Positions 53,643 through 60,964 of a stretch of DNA of 64,000 bases are shown one piece after another (position 1 is the stretch's first letter; every line of letters begins with the position of its first letter). The position numbers were made by a program, and so were the translations under genes. This stretch comes from VRUE01 sp963822295 (GTDB taxonomy: Bacteria > Actinomycetota > Thermoleophilia > Solirubrobacterales > 70-9). Under the pieces are notes generated by a model that was not told the DNA's origin, did not search any database, and was given only the letters and a program-made list of their open reading frames with translations. The stretch is taken from NCBI GenBank assembly GCA_963822295.1, contig CAWGHD010000002.1:1178001-1242000 (forward strand). The letters run 5' to 3'.

Positions 53643-54161
53643 GTGGGTGCCCGCTCCTTCCTCGTCTTCCTCGCCGTCGCCGCCGTGATCGGCCTGCTCG
53701 GCTTCGGCCTGCTCTCGAAGGGCGCGGCCACGATCGAGGTCGGCGACCCCGTCCCCGACCGCGCGCTGCCGGTCCTCGGCGGCGAGGGCGAGGGCGAGGT
53801 CGCCGACCACCGCGGCGACTGGGTCCTGGTCAACCTCTGGGCCTCGTGGTGCGAGCCGTGCCGGGAGGAGGCGCCGGCGCTGGAGCGCTTCTCCCACCGC
53901 TACGCCGACCGCGGGGTGACCGTCCTCGGAATCAACGTGCAGGACAACAGCGGCGACGCGCTCGACTTCCTGCGCGAGTTCGAGACCACCTACCCGCAGC
54001 TTCGCTCGGTCGGCGACGAGCGCAGCGACGCCTTCGGCTCGACCGGCGTGCCCGAGAACTTCCTCGTCGACCCCCGCGGCCGGCTGGCCCTGATCTGGCG
54101 CGGCCCCGTGGACGACGAGCTGATCCGGGAGCAGTTCGTCCCGTTGATCGAGGAGGGGTGA
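53643..54161 (+). CDS. ccmG: Thiol:disulfide interchange protein CcmG/DsbE-like (TlpA family)
   Basis: A 172-residue protein. One N-terminal membrane anchor (FLVFLAVAAVIGLLGFGLL) and an extracytoplasmic thioredoxin fold with VNLWASWCEPCREEAPALE (active Cys 70 and 73), GINVQDNSGDALDFL and the cis-Pro motif TGVPENFLVDPRG. It keeps the CxxCH Cys of apocytochromes reduced for haem attachment. Its TGA overlaps the ccmH ATG (TGATG). With ccmH it completes the System I functions begun by ccmE/ccmF at 41.9-44.6 kb. Confidence 0.9.
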   Translation: MGARSFLVFLAVAAVIGLLGFGLLSKGAATIEVGDPVPDRALPVLGGEGEGEVADHRGDWVLVNLWASWCEPCREEAPALERFSHRYADRGVTVLGINVQDNSGDALDFLREFETTYPQLRSVGDERSDAFGSTGVPENFLVDPRGRLALIWRGPVDDELIREQFVPLIEEG

Positions 54162-54625
54162 TGGGGCGCGCCGCGCGGCTCGGCTGCCTCCTGGTCGCGC
54201 TCGCCGCGCTCACCGCCCCGGCGCTCGGCTCGGCCGCGGCTCCGCAGACCAGCATCTCCGACGTCGAAGACGAGGTCATGTGCCCGATCTGCGGCACGCT
54301 GCTGGAGCTCGCCGACTCACCGCAGGCGCGACGGCAGAAGGCGCTGATAGCCGAGATGATCGCCGCCGGGCGGACCAAGGAGGAGATCAAGGACGCGCTG
54401 GTCGCCGAGTACGGCAGCGAGGTCCTGGCCGAGCCCGAGGGCTCCGGCTTCGACCTCTCCGCCTACCTGGTGCCGGCCGTCGGGTTTGCGATCGCCGTCC
54501 TCGCCCTCGCGATCGGGGTCGCCCGCTGGCGCCGGCGCGCCGGCTCGGGCCCGCCCGCGCCGCCGCGGCCCGGCGGCGGCGACGGCGAGCGCCTCGACGC
54601 CGACATCGCCCGCTACGACCTCTAG
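54161..54625 (+). CDS. ccmH: Cytochrome c maturation protein CcmH
   Basis: A 154-residue protein. Signal peptide (GCLLVALAALTAPALGSAA), then the three-helix CcmH domain with redox motif EVMCPICGTLLELADSPQ (Cys 41 and 44) and EMIAAGRTKEEIKDALVAEYG, one C-terminal membrane helix (LVPAVGFAIAVLALAIGVA) and a short Arg/Gly-rich cytoplasmic tail. It reduces or presents the apocytochrome CxxCH to CcmF. There is no CcmI-like TPR extension. Coupled to ccmG. Confidence 0.9.
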   Translation: MGRAARLGCLLVALAALTAPALGSAAAPQTSISDVEDEVMCPICGTLLELADSPQARRQKALIAEMIAAGRTKEEIKDALVAEYGSEVLAEPEGSGFDLSAYLVPAVGFAIAVLALAIGVARWRRRAGSGPPAPPRPGGGDGERLDADIARYDL

Positions 54626-55275
54626 CCGTAGACGACGATGCCGGCGGTGCGCGCGGCCGGCAGGTCGCGCAGCGAGCGCTTCAGCTTGCGCCCGGCGCGG
54701 CCGCTCGCCAGGCCGCGGCCGACGCAGGCGAGGACCGAGTCCGACTGCTCGGCGATCGCCCGCAGCGCGCCGCTGCGATCCCCGAGTGGCGGGCCGTGGA
54801 GGACGACGAGCTCGTAGCCGCTGCGCAGTTTTGAGACCGCGTGCCGGAAGTGCTCGGAGTCGACCGGGACCGCGCCGTCCTCGGCCGGGGCGCCGGCGCT
54901 CACGCAGACCAGCGGGCTCGTCGCCTTCGCCGCGGCGGGCCCGGCGAGGACGAGCGACTGGAGGATCTCCGGCGCCTTCGCCTGCGCCCGCAGGTACTCG
55001 TGCAGACCGGGCTCTTCCGCGAGCCCGAGGGCGCCGGCGAGGCTGGGCTCGGCGAGGTCGCAGTCGACCAGGACCGTGTGCGTGCCCCGCGCGGTGGCGG
55101 CGCTGGCCAGTCCCATGGAGGCGGCCCGCGGCCCTTCCCCGGCGCCGGTGACGAGCACGGCGCCGCCGCCGACCTCGCCGAGGATCGTCGCGAAGGCATC
55201 GAGGTCGGCGCGGCGCAGGGCGCCGCTGCGGCCCTCGTTGGGCGCGCGCGCCGCGAGCTCGGCGAGCGGCTTCAC
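54622..55275 (-). CDS. ParA/CpsD-like P-loop protein with degenerate Walker A
   Basis: A 217-residue protein of the MinD/ParA/CpsD (BY-kinase) fold. The Walker A' strand LVDCDLAEPSLAGALGL and the following GLHEYLRAQ helix are typical, as is ELVVLHGPPLGDRSGA (Walker B-like, with HGPP for DxPP). The P-loop reads VTGAGEGPRAASMGLA, lacking the GK(S/T) lysine and the usual deviant lysine. ATP hydrolysis is therefore doubtful. No tyrosine cluster is visible, so it is not an ordinary BY-kinase. Its ATG overlaps the argS stop (ATGA), and it ends 4 bases into the convergent ccmH. Confidence 0.75.
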   Translation of the reverse strand: MKPLAELAARAPNEGRSGALRRADLDAFATILGEVGGGAVLVTGAGEGPRAASMGLASAATARGTHTVLVDCDLAEPSLAGALGLAEEPGLHEYLRAQAKAPEILQSLVLAGPAAAKATSPLVCVSAGAPAEDGAVPVDSEHFRHAVSKLRSGYELVVLHGPPLGDRSGALRAIAEQSDSVLACVGRGLASGRAGRKLKRSLRDLPAARTAGIVVYG

Positions 55276-56909
55276 ATCCGCTCCGGCGCCGAGATCCCGA
55301 GCAGCCCGAGGGCGCCGGCGATCGTCCGTTTGGTCAGCAGGCAGAGCGCCAGGCGGGAGCTCTCGACTCCCTCGCCCTCGGCGCCGACGACCTGGCAGTC
55401 GCGGTAGAAGGCGTGGAAGTCGGCGGCGACCGCCGTCGAGTAGGCGCAGATTCGGTGCGGGGCGCGGCGCTCGGCGGCCTCGCGGACCTCGTCGGGGAAC
55501 TCGAGCAGGCGCTTGATCAGCGCCTTCTCGGAGGGCTCGAGCGCCGTGCCCGGGGTCGCCGCGCCGATCGCGGCCGCGTCCGCGTCGGCGCCCGCCTTGC
55601 GCAGGATGCTGGCGATCCTGGCGTGGGCGTACTGCACGTAGTAGACGGGGTTGTCGCTCGACTCGCGCCGCGCCAGCTCGAGGTCGAGGTCGACCGTGGT
55701 GTCGTGGCTGCGCCAGAGCATGAACCAGCGCGTCGCGTCCACGCCGATGTCGTCGAGCAGCTCGTCGAGCGAGATGAAGTCGCCGCTGCGCTTCGACATC
55801 TGCGAGCGCTCGCCGCCGTCGACGACGTGGACGAGGCGCATGATCAGGGACTCGAAGACGTCGTCGGGGTCGGCGCCCATCCCGGCGATCGCGGCGCGCA
55901 CCCGGGGCGCGTAGCCATGGTGGTCGGCGCCGAGCACGTCGATCAGGCGGCCGAACCCGCGCTCGAGCTTGTCCCAGTGGTAGGCGACGTCGGCGGCCAG
56001 GTAGGTCGGCTCCCCGTTGGCGCGGATCAGGACCCGGTCCTTGTCGTCGCCGAAGTCGGTGGTGCGCAGCCAGAGCGCGCCCTCGCTGCGATACGAGTGC
56101 CCCCCCTGCTCGAGCCGGGCCAGGGCCTTCTCGACATCGCCGCTCTCATACAGGGTGCGCTCGGAGAACCAGGTGTCGAAGCGGACCCCGAAGCGCTCCA
56201 GGGTGGCGCGAACGCGCTCGAGGACAAGCTCGACGCCGCGGGCGCCGACCGCGTCGGTGTCGGACGGGTCGATCCCGTCGGACTCGATCCGCTCGGCCAG
56301 CTCGGCGACGTACTCGCCGCTGTAGCCGTCCTCGGGTGGGTCGGCGCCGGTGATCCGCGCCGCGATCGAGAGCGCGAAGCGCTCGACCTGGCCGCCGGCG
56401 TCGTTGACGTAGTACTCGCGCTCGACCTCGTGGCCGACCGCCTCGAGCAGGCGCACCAGGGCGTCCCCGTAGGCGGCGTGGCGACCGCCGCCTACGTGCA
56501 GCGGGCCGGTCGGGTTGGCGGAGACGAACTCGACCAGGATGCGCTCGGGCGACTCGGTCGGGACGGGGCCGAGGCTCTCCCCCGCGCCGGCGAGCCGCTC
56601 CATCGCCCGCCGGTACCAGGCGTCGGCGAGGAAGAGGTTGACGAAGCCGGGCCCGGCGATCTCGATCCGGTCGACGCTGCCGCTGGCGCCCAGGTCGCGC
56701 TCCAGCTCGGCGCCGAGGCGCCCGGCGACGTCGCGCGGGTTTTCGCCGAGCGGAGCGGCGAGCAGCATCGCCGCGTTCGAGCTGTAGTCGCCGAGCTCCG
56801 GCTTCGGCGGCCTGTCCAGGGATGGCTCCTGGCTGCTCGGCTCGCCTTCGCGCACGGCCCGTGCGGCCCGGCTCACCGCCGCTCGCAGCTCCGTAATCGA
56901 GTCGCCCAC
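55272..56909 (-). CDS. argS: Arginyl-tRNA synthetase
   Basis: A 545-residue class I synthetase charging tRNA-Arg. It has the ArgS N-terminal domain with PKPELGDYSSNAAMLLA, active site FVSANPTGPLHVGGGRHAAYGD (HIGH motif as HVGG), IDVLGADHHGYAPRVRAA, QMSKRSGDFISLDEL (KMSKS equivalent) and the C-terminal DALR domain (CAYSTAVAADFHAFYRDCQV). The start at GTG 56909 is chosen because the conserved N terminus begins there and a TACGAT box lies 6 nt upstream; the frame continues much further upstream without homology. Divergent from the phosphoesterase gene. Confidence 0.95.
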   Translation of the reverse strand: MGDSITELRAAVSRAARAVREGEPSSQEPSLDRPPKPELGDYSSNAAMLLAAPLGENPRDVAGRLGAELERDLGASGSVDRIEIAGPGFVNLFLADAWYRRAMERLAGAGESLGPVPTESPERILVEFVSANPTGPLHVGGGRHAAYGDALVRLLEAVGHEVEREYYVNDAGGQVERFALSIAARITGADPPEDGYSGEYVAELAERIESDGIDPSDTDAVGARGVELVLERVRATLERFGVRFDTWFSERTLYESGDVEKALARLEQGGHSYRSEGALWLRTTDFGDDKDRVLIRANGEPTYLAADVAYHWDKLERGFGRLIDVLGADHHGYAPRVRAAIAGMGADPDDVFESLIMRLVHVVDGGERSQMSKRSGDFISLDELLDDIGVDATRWFMLWRSHDTTVDLDLELARRESSDNPVYYVQYAHARIASILRKAGADADAAAIGAATPGTALEPSEKALIKRLLEFPDEVREAAERRAPHRICAYSTAVAADFHAFYRDCQVVGAEGEGVESSRLALCLLTKRTIAGALGLLGISAPERM

Positions 56910-56915
56910 GGGAGC

Positions 56916-56921
56916 ATCGTA
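56916..56921 (-). promoter_or_regulatory. -10 box of argS
   Basis: TACGAT on the minus strand, 6 nt before the GTG at 56909. Confidence 0.5.
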
Positions 56922-56941
56922 GGGAGAGAACGGGCAGGAAG

Positions 56942-56947
56942 TACGCT
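56942..56947 (+). promoter_or_regulatory. -10 box of the phosphoesterase gene
   Basis: TACGCT, 8 nt before the GTG at 56956. Together with the argS box it forms a compact 46-nt divergent leaderless promoter pair. Confidence 0.5.
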
Positions 56948-56955
56948 GATCCGCC

Positions 56956-57699
56956 GTGCCGGTCGCCGTGATCACCGACATCCACTCCAACCTGCCCGCC
57001 CTCGAGGCCGTCCTCGCCGACGCCGACGAGCGCGGCGTCGAGGAGATCTGGTGCCTGGGAGACGTGGTCGGATACGGGGCCGAGCCGGACGGCTGCGCCG
57101 ACCTGGTCAGGGAGCGATGCGACATCTGCCTGGTCGGGAACCACGACCTCGCGGTGCTCGGCGCGCTCGACATCTCGTCATTCTCGGAGGCCGCCGCCGA
57201 TGCCGTCGAGTGGACCAGGGCCAACGTCGGCGCCGCCACGCTGGAGCTCCTGCGCGAGCTCGAGCCGGCCGCCCGGCGGCGCGACTTCGGGCTCTTCCAC
57301 GCCTCGCCGCGGGACCCGGTCTGGGAGTACGTCCTCTCGATCGAGCAGGCCGACGCCTGCTTCGACGCCCAGCCCGATCGGATCGCCCTGATCGGCCACT
57401 CCCATGTCTCGCTCTTCTTCGCCCGCTACCCGGAGGACGGCGGACAGGGGGACGTGAGGGGCGGCCAGACCGCGGACGGCGTCGAGCTCGACCTCGACGA
57501 CGGGCGCTGGCTGCTCAACCCCGGCAGCGTCGGCCAGCCGCGCGACGGCGATCCCCGGGCCGCCTGGCTCTCGCTCGACACCGAGGCGCTCGCCGCCACC
57601 TTCCATCGCGTCCCCTATGACATCGACCGCGCGGCCTCGGCGATCGCCGGGGCCGGCCTCCCGCAGCGCCTCGCCGACCGGCTCCGGGTCGGGCAGTGA
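56956..57699 (+). CDS. Metallophosphoesterase (calcineurin-like)
   Basis: A 247-residue cytosolic metallophosphoesterase with the full set of metal-binding motifs: ITDIHSNLPALEAVL (D-x-H), CLGDVVGYGAEP (GDxxG), LVGNHDLAVLG (GNHD), and LIGHSHVSLFF (GHxH), followed by LLNPGSVGQPRDGDPRA. This YfcE/ApaH-like arrangement hydrolyses phosphodiesters or phosphomonoesters; the substrate is unknown. The GTG at 56956 follows a TACGCT box by 8 nt. Confidence 0.93.
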   Translation: MPVAVITDIHSNLPALEAVLADADERGVEEIWCLGDVVGYGAEPDGCADLVRERCDICLVGNHDLAVLGALDISSFSEAAADAVEWTRANVGAATLELLRELEPAARRRDFGLFHASPRDPVWEYVLSIEQADACFDAQPDRIALIGHSHVSLFFARYPEDGGQGDVRGGQTADGVELDLDDGRWLLNPGSVGQPRDGDPRAAWLSLDTEALAATFHRVPYDIDRAASAIAGAGLPQRLADRLRVGQ

Positions 57700-57739
57700 C
57701 GCTCAAATGCAGGCCAATTCCGCACCCGAGGCCGTTGTC

Positions 57740-57745
57740 TAGACT
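57740..57745 (+). promoter_or_regulatory. -10 box of the lipoprotein gene
   Basis: TAGACT, 6 nt before the ATG at 57752. Confidence 0.5.
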
Positions 57746-57751
57746 CGCCCC

Positions 57752-58357
57752 ATGGCTCGACTAGCCGCATCCCTTCTCGCCCTCGCCCTCGGCGCGGGCC
57801 TCGCCTTCGCCCTCGTCGCCTGCGGCGGGGAGGACGCGAAGCTGCTGCCCGGCGAAACGGCGCAGGAGATCAGCGAAAACCTCGACTCCGTGCAGACGCT
57901 GGTGGACGAAGGCGAATGCGTCGAGGCGCAGGAAGCCGCCGAAGAGGTCGGCACCCAGATCGAGGGGCTGCGGGGGATCGACGCGAAGCTGAAGGCGACG
58001 CTCGAGGAAGGCGCGGCGCGGCTCAACGAAGTCGTCGACGACTGCGAAGCCGAACTGGCCGAAGACACGGTCGAGGAAACGATCCCGGAGACGACCGAAA
58101 CGACCGAGGACAAGCCGGAGGAGTCAGAGGACGAGAAGAAGGAAGAAAAGGAACAGGAGAAGGAAGAAAGGGAGGCCGAAAAGGAAGAAGAGGAGCAGGC
58201 GAAGGAAGAAGAGCAGGCGGAAAAAGAACTTCCGCCTCAGGCCAACGGCAAAGCCAAAGGCCACGAAAAGGACCCGCCGCCGGTCGAAGAAGTGGAAGAA
58301 GGCGACGAACCCTCCGGCGGGATCGGCCCCGGCAGCGCCACGGAGGACGACGACTGA
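57752..58357 (+). CDS. Acidic coiled-coil lipoprotein upstream of the Ser/Thr kinase
   Basis: A 201-residue protein. Signal peptide with lipobox FALVACGGED (Cys24 is the likely lipidated residue), then a helical domain with a Cys pair (EGECVEAQEA, VVDDCEAEL) and an 80-residue Glu/Lys/Thr-rich stretch (about residues 105-165) that is probably an extended or coiled-coil spacer. It ends in an acidic tail ATEDDD. No named domain. Its TGA overlaps the kinase ATG (TGATG), so it may be a sensor or substrate partner of the kinase on the outer membrane face (inference). Confidence 0.75.
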   Translation: MARLAASLLALALGAGLAFALVACGGEDAKLLPGETAQEISENLDSVQTLVDEGECVEAQEAAEEVGTQIEGLRGIDAKLKATLEEGAARLNEVVDDCEAELAEDTVEETIPETTETTEDKPEESEDEKKEEKEQEKEEREAEKEEEEQAKEEEQAEKELPPQANGKAKGHEKDPPPVEEVEEGDEPSGGIGPGSATEDDD

Positions 58358-59595
58358 TGGCGTCGGGAACGCTCTCCGGGCGCTATGAGATCGGCGACCG
58401 CCTCGGCTCGGGCGGGATGTCGAACGTCTACAAGGCGACCGACCTGACGCTGGAGCGGACCGTCGCGGTCAAGGTGCTCGCCGAGCACCTCTCCGACGAC
58501 GAGCGCTTCGTCGCGCGCTTCCGCCGCGAGGCGCTCGCCGTCGCCAAGCTGATCCACCCCAACATCGTCCAGGTTTACGACTCCGGGGTCGACGACCACC
58601 GCCACTACATCGTCATGGAGTACGTCGAAGGCCGCTCCGGCGCCCAGGTCCTGCAGCGCCAGGGCCCGCTCGGCCCGGAGACCGCCGCGGAGGCGGGCGC
58701 CCAGGCCTGCGCCGGCCTCGACTACGCCCACCGGCGCGGGATCATCCACCGCGACGTCAAGCCCGGGAACCTGATGATCGACGGCGGCCCGGTCGGGGGC
58801 GGCGGCGAGATGGTCGTGAAGCTGACCGACTTCGGGATCGCCCGCGCCCTCGAGCAGACCCGAATCACCCAGGTCGGATCGGTCGTCGGCACCGCCGCCT
58901 ACCTGGCTCCCGAGCAGGTGCGCGGCGAGGAGGCGACCCCGGCGACCGACGTCTACGCGCTCGGCGTCGTCCTCTACCAGTTTCTGACGGGGCGGCTCCC
59001 GTACGAGGGGTCGACGCTCGCCGAGCTGGCGGTTCGCCAGCAGAACGAGCGCCCGCTGCCGCCCAGCGCATACAACGAGGAGGTCCCCGAGACCCTCGGC
59101 GCGGCCGTCCTGCGGGCGCTCGAGGGCGACCCGGCCCGGCGCTACGGGAGCGCCGACGAGCTCGCCGGCGGCCTCCAGCGCGGCCTGCACGGCGAGGACG
59201 TGACGCTGCCGCTCGGCGAGGGCTCGACGCCGACCAGCGTGCTGCCCGGCGGCGAGACCGCGACCCGCCGCCTCGACCCCGGCACCGGGCAGACCGAGTT
59301 CCGCCAGTCCCCATCGCACACACGCCGCCCGGTGGCACGGGCACCCCGGCGCGCGCCGGCCCCGGCAGCCCCGCCGCGACCGCCCGCCCGGCCGGCGAAA
59401 CGGGGCGCCTTCTCGCGCTTCGTGCGCCTGGTGCTCGCGGTCGTCGCCCTGGTCCTGATCGCCGCCACCGTCGCCACCGTGGTCATCGTCAGCACCGACA
59501 AAGCGACCGGGGTGCGGGCGGGCGAAATCGCCGGCGACACCGTCGACAAGGTGGTCGAAGAACTGAAGGACACGCTCTCCCGCAACACTGAGTAG
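58357..59595 (+). CDS. Membrane serine/threonine protein kinase (PknB-like, no PASTA domains)
   Basis: A 412-residue kinase. It has the Gly loop RLGSGGMSNVYKA, Lys39 in VAVKVL, Glu in the C helix, catalytic loop HRDVKPGNLM, DFG in KLTDFGIARAL, activation segment GSVVGTAAYLAPEQ and APE motif. A Pro/Arg/Ala-rich linker (about 300-350) leads to one membrane helix (VRLVLAVVALVLIAATVATV), leaving only about 30 outer residues. There are no PASTA repeats, so it is unlikely to sense muropeptides directly. The coupled upstream lipoprotein may provide the sensor part (inference). Confidence 0.93.
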   Translation: MASGTLSGRYEIGDRLGSGGMSNVYKATDLTLERTVAVKVLAEHLSDDERFVARFRREALAVAKLIHPNIVQVYDSGVDDHRHYIVMEYVEGRSGAQVLQRQGPLGPETAAEAGAQACAGLDYAHRRGIIHRDVKPGNLMIDGGPVGGGGEMVVKLTDFGIARALEQTRITQVGSVVGTAAYLAPEQVRGEEATPATDVYALGVVLYQFLTGRLPYEGSTLAELAVRQQNERPLPPSAYNEEVPETLGAAVLRALEGDPARRYGSADELAGGLQRGLHGEDVTLPLGEGSTPTSVLPGGETATRRLDPGTGQTEFRQSPSHTRRPVARAPRRAPAPAAPPRPPARPAKRGAFSRFVRLVLAVVALVLIAATVATVVIVSTDKATGVRAGEIAGDTVDKVVEELKDTLSRNTE

Positions 59596-59694
59596 GCACG
59601 GGGTTGTGGGCCACGGGGTGAGGGGGGCCTGCGGGCGGGCCAAACTGGGTCCGTTCTCGGCCCCCCTCACCCCGCGGCACTCGCGCGCCTACTC
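59590..59694. repeat. Inverted repeat, copy B of the dispersed palindromic element
   Basis: Outer arms GAGTAGGC (59590) and GCCTACTC (59687-59694), and inner perfect 16-bp arms at 59614-59629 and 59659-59674. The loop (59630-59658) is the reverse complement of the 16.8-kb loop with one mismatch. It starts inside the kinase's last codons and ends before the convergent tgt stop. Confidence 0.75.
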
Positions 59695-59713
59695 GGAGTT
59701 CGAGGTGCGCCAG

Positions 59714-60913
59714 CTAAGAAAAGGGTGATCCGCCGGCGAGGATTTTCGCGCGGTAGGACTCGAACTCGCCGGCGACGATCGCGGCGCGGGCGTTGGCCAT
59801 CAGGTGGTGCATGTAGGTCAGGTTGTGGACGCAGAGCAGGCGGACCGCGGTCAGCTCCTCCGCCCGTGAGAGGTAGCTGAGGTAGTCGCGGTCGTGGCGG
59901 CGGCAGGCCGGGCAGGGGCAGCCCTCGACCAGCGGAGCGCGATCGCCCTCCCAGCCGCCCTTGCGCAGGTCGATGCGGAAGCGCCGCTCCGGGTCCGGCA
60001 CCAGCGCTCCGCCGTGGCGCGCGAGGCGGGTCGGGACGGCGCAGTCGAAGACGTCGAGGCCGAGGCCGACACCCATCATCAGGTCGTCCACCTCGCCGAT
60101 CCCGAGCAGGTGCTTGGGGGCCTCCTCGGGCAGCAGCGGCGCCGTCATCGCCAGGACGCCGGCCATCTCCTCCTTGTCGCGGCCGAGGGTGCCGCCGATC
60201 GCGATCCCGTCCACCCCCGCCTCGGAGACGGCCTGGGCCGACTCGCGCCGCAGGTCCTCGTGGACGCCGCCCTGGACGATCCCGAAGACCGCCTGGCGGG
60301 CGGGGCCCTCCTCGGCGTGCCAGGTGAGGCAGCGCTCGAGCCAGCGATGGGTGCGCTCCGTCGAGCGCGCCGTGTACTCGCGATCGGCGTGGTAGGGCGT
60401 GCACTCGTCGAAGACGAGGGCGATGTCGCTGCCCAGTTCCGCCTGGACCCGCATCGAGACCTCGGGTGAGATGAAGAGCTCGGTGCCGTCCCGGTAGGAG
60501 CGGAAGCGCACCCCCTCCTCGGCGATCGAGACGACCGAGCCGTGCTCGCCGCCCGGCCGGCCGCTTCCCTTGACCTCGTCGGCGACGCCGCCGTGGGCGA
60601 GCGAGAAGACCTGGAAGCCGCCCGAGTCGGTGATCAGCGCCCGCTCCCACCCCATGAACGAGTGCAGGCCGCCGGCCGCCGCGATCCGCCCGGGGCCCGG
60701 TGAGACGAACAGGTGGTAGGTGTTGCCGAGGATCAGCTCGTAGCCGATCTCCGCGACCTCCGCCGACTCCAGTCCGCGCACGGTGCCCTTGGTCGCCAGG
60801 GGAATGAAGGCCGGCGTCGCGATCGGCCCGTGGCCGGTGTGGATCACCCCGGCCCGCGCCCCCCCATCCCGCGCCTCGACCTCAAACCTCAGCCTGTCCC
60901 CAGCGTCCCTCAT
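59714..60913 (-). CDS. tgt: Queuine/preQ1 tRNA-guanine transglycosylase
   Basis: A 399-residue TIM-barrel enzyme exchanging G34 of GUN-anticodon tRNAs for a 7-deazaguanine. Catalytic Asp and base-binding strand ALITDSGGFQVFSLAHGG, second Asp in GIGEVDDLMMGVGLGLDVFDC (nucleophile region), and zinc site CPCPACRRHDRDY. The C-terminal AVRLLCVHNLTYMHHLM is also typical. There are no preQ1 biosynthesis genes in the window. The start at 60913 lies just downstream of a palindrome shared with 37.8 kb. Confidence 0.95.
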   Translation of the reverse strand: MRDAGDRLRFEVEARDGGARAGVIHTGHGPIATPAFIPLATKGTVRGLESAEVAEIGYELILGNTYHLFVSPGPGRIAAAGGLHSFMGWERALITDSGGFQVFSLAHGGVADEVKGSGRPGGEHGSVVSIAEEGVRFRSYRDGTELFISPEVSMRVQAELGSDIALVFDECTPYHADREYTARSTERTHRWLERCLTWHAEEGPARQAVFGIVQGGVHEDLRRESAQAVSEAGVDGIAIGGTLGRDKEEMAGVLAMTAPLLPEEAPKHLLGIGEVDDLMMGVGLGLDVFDCAVPTRLARHGGALVPDPERRFRIDLRKGGWEGDRAPLVEGCPCPACRRHDRDYLSYLSRAEELTAVRLLCVHNLTYMHHLMANARAAIVAGEFESYRAKILAGGSPFS

Positions 60914-60918
60914 CTCGT

Positions 60919-60964
60919 CGAGTGCTGAATTTCTGACCCTATGGGGTCATTTATTCAGCACTCG
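60919..60964. repeat. Palindrome, CGAGTG...CCTATGGGG...CACTCG family (copy 2)
   Basis: Outer 12-bp arms CGAGTGCTGAAT (60919-60930) and the complement (60953-60964), and inner TGACCC/GGGTCA, with the same CCTATGGGG loop as 37.8 kb. It covers the stop and last codons of gpmI and the leader of tgt, both on the minus strand. Confidence 0.7.

Noticed and set aside
56910..57239. N-terminal extension of argS upstream of 56909
   Set aside because: The frame is open but the sequence is antisense to the phosphoesterase gene and unlike ArgS; the GTG at 56909 with its TACGAT box fits the family start.
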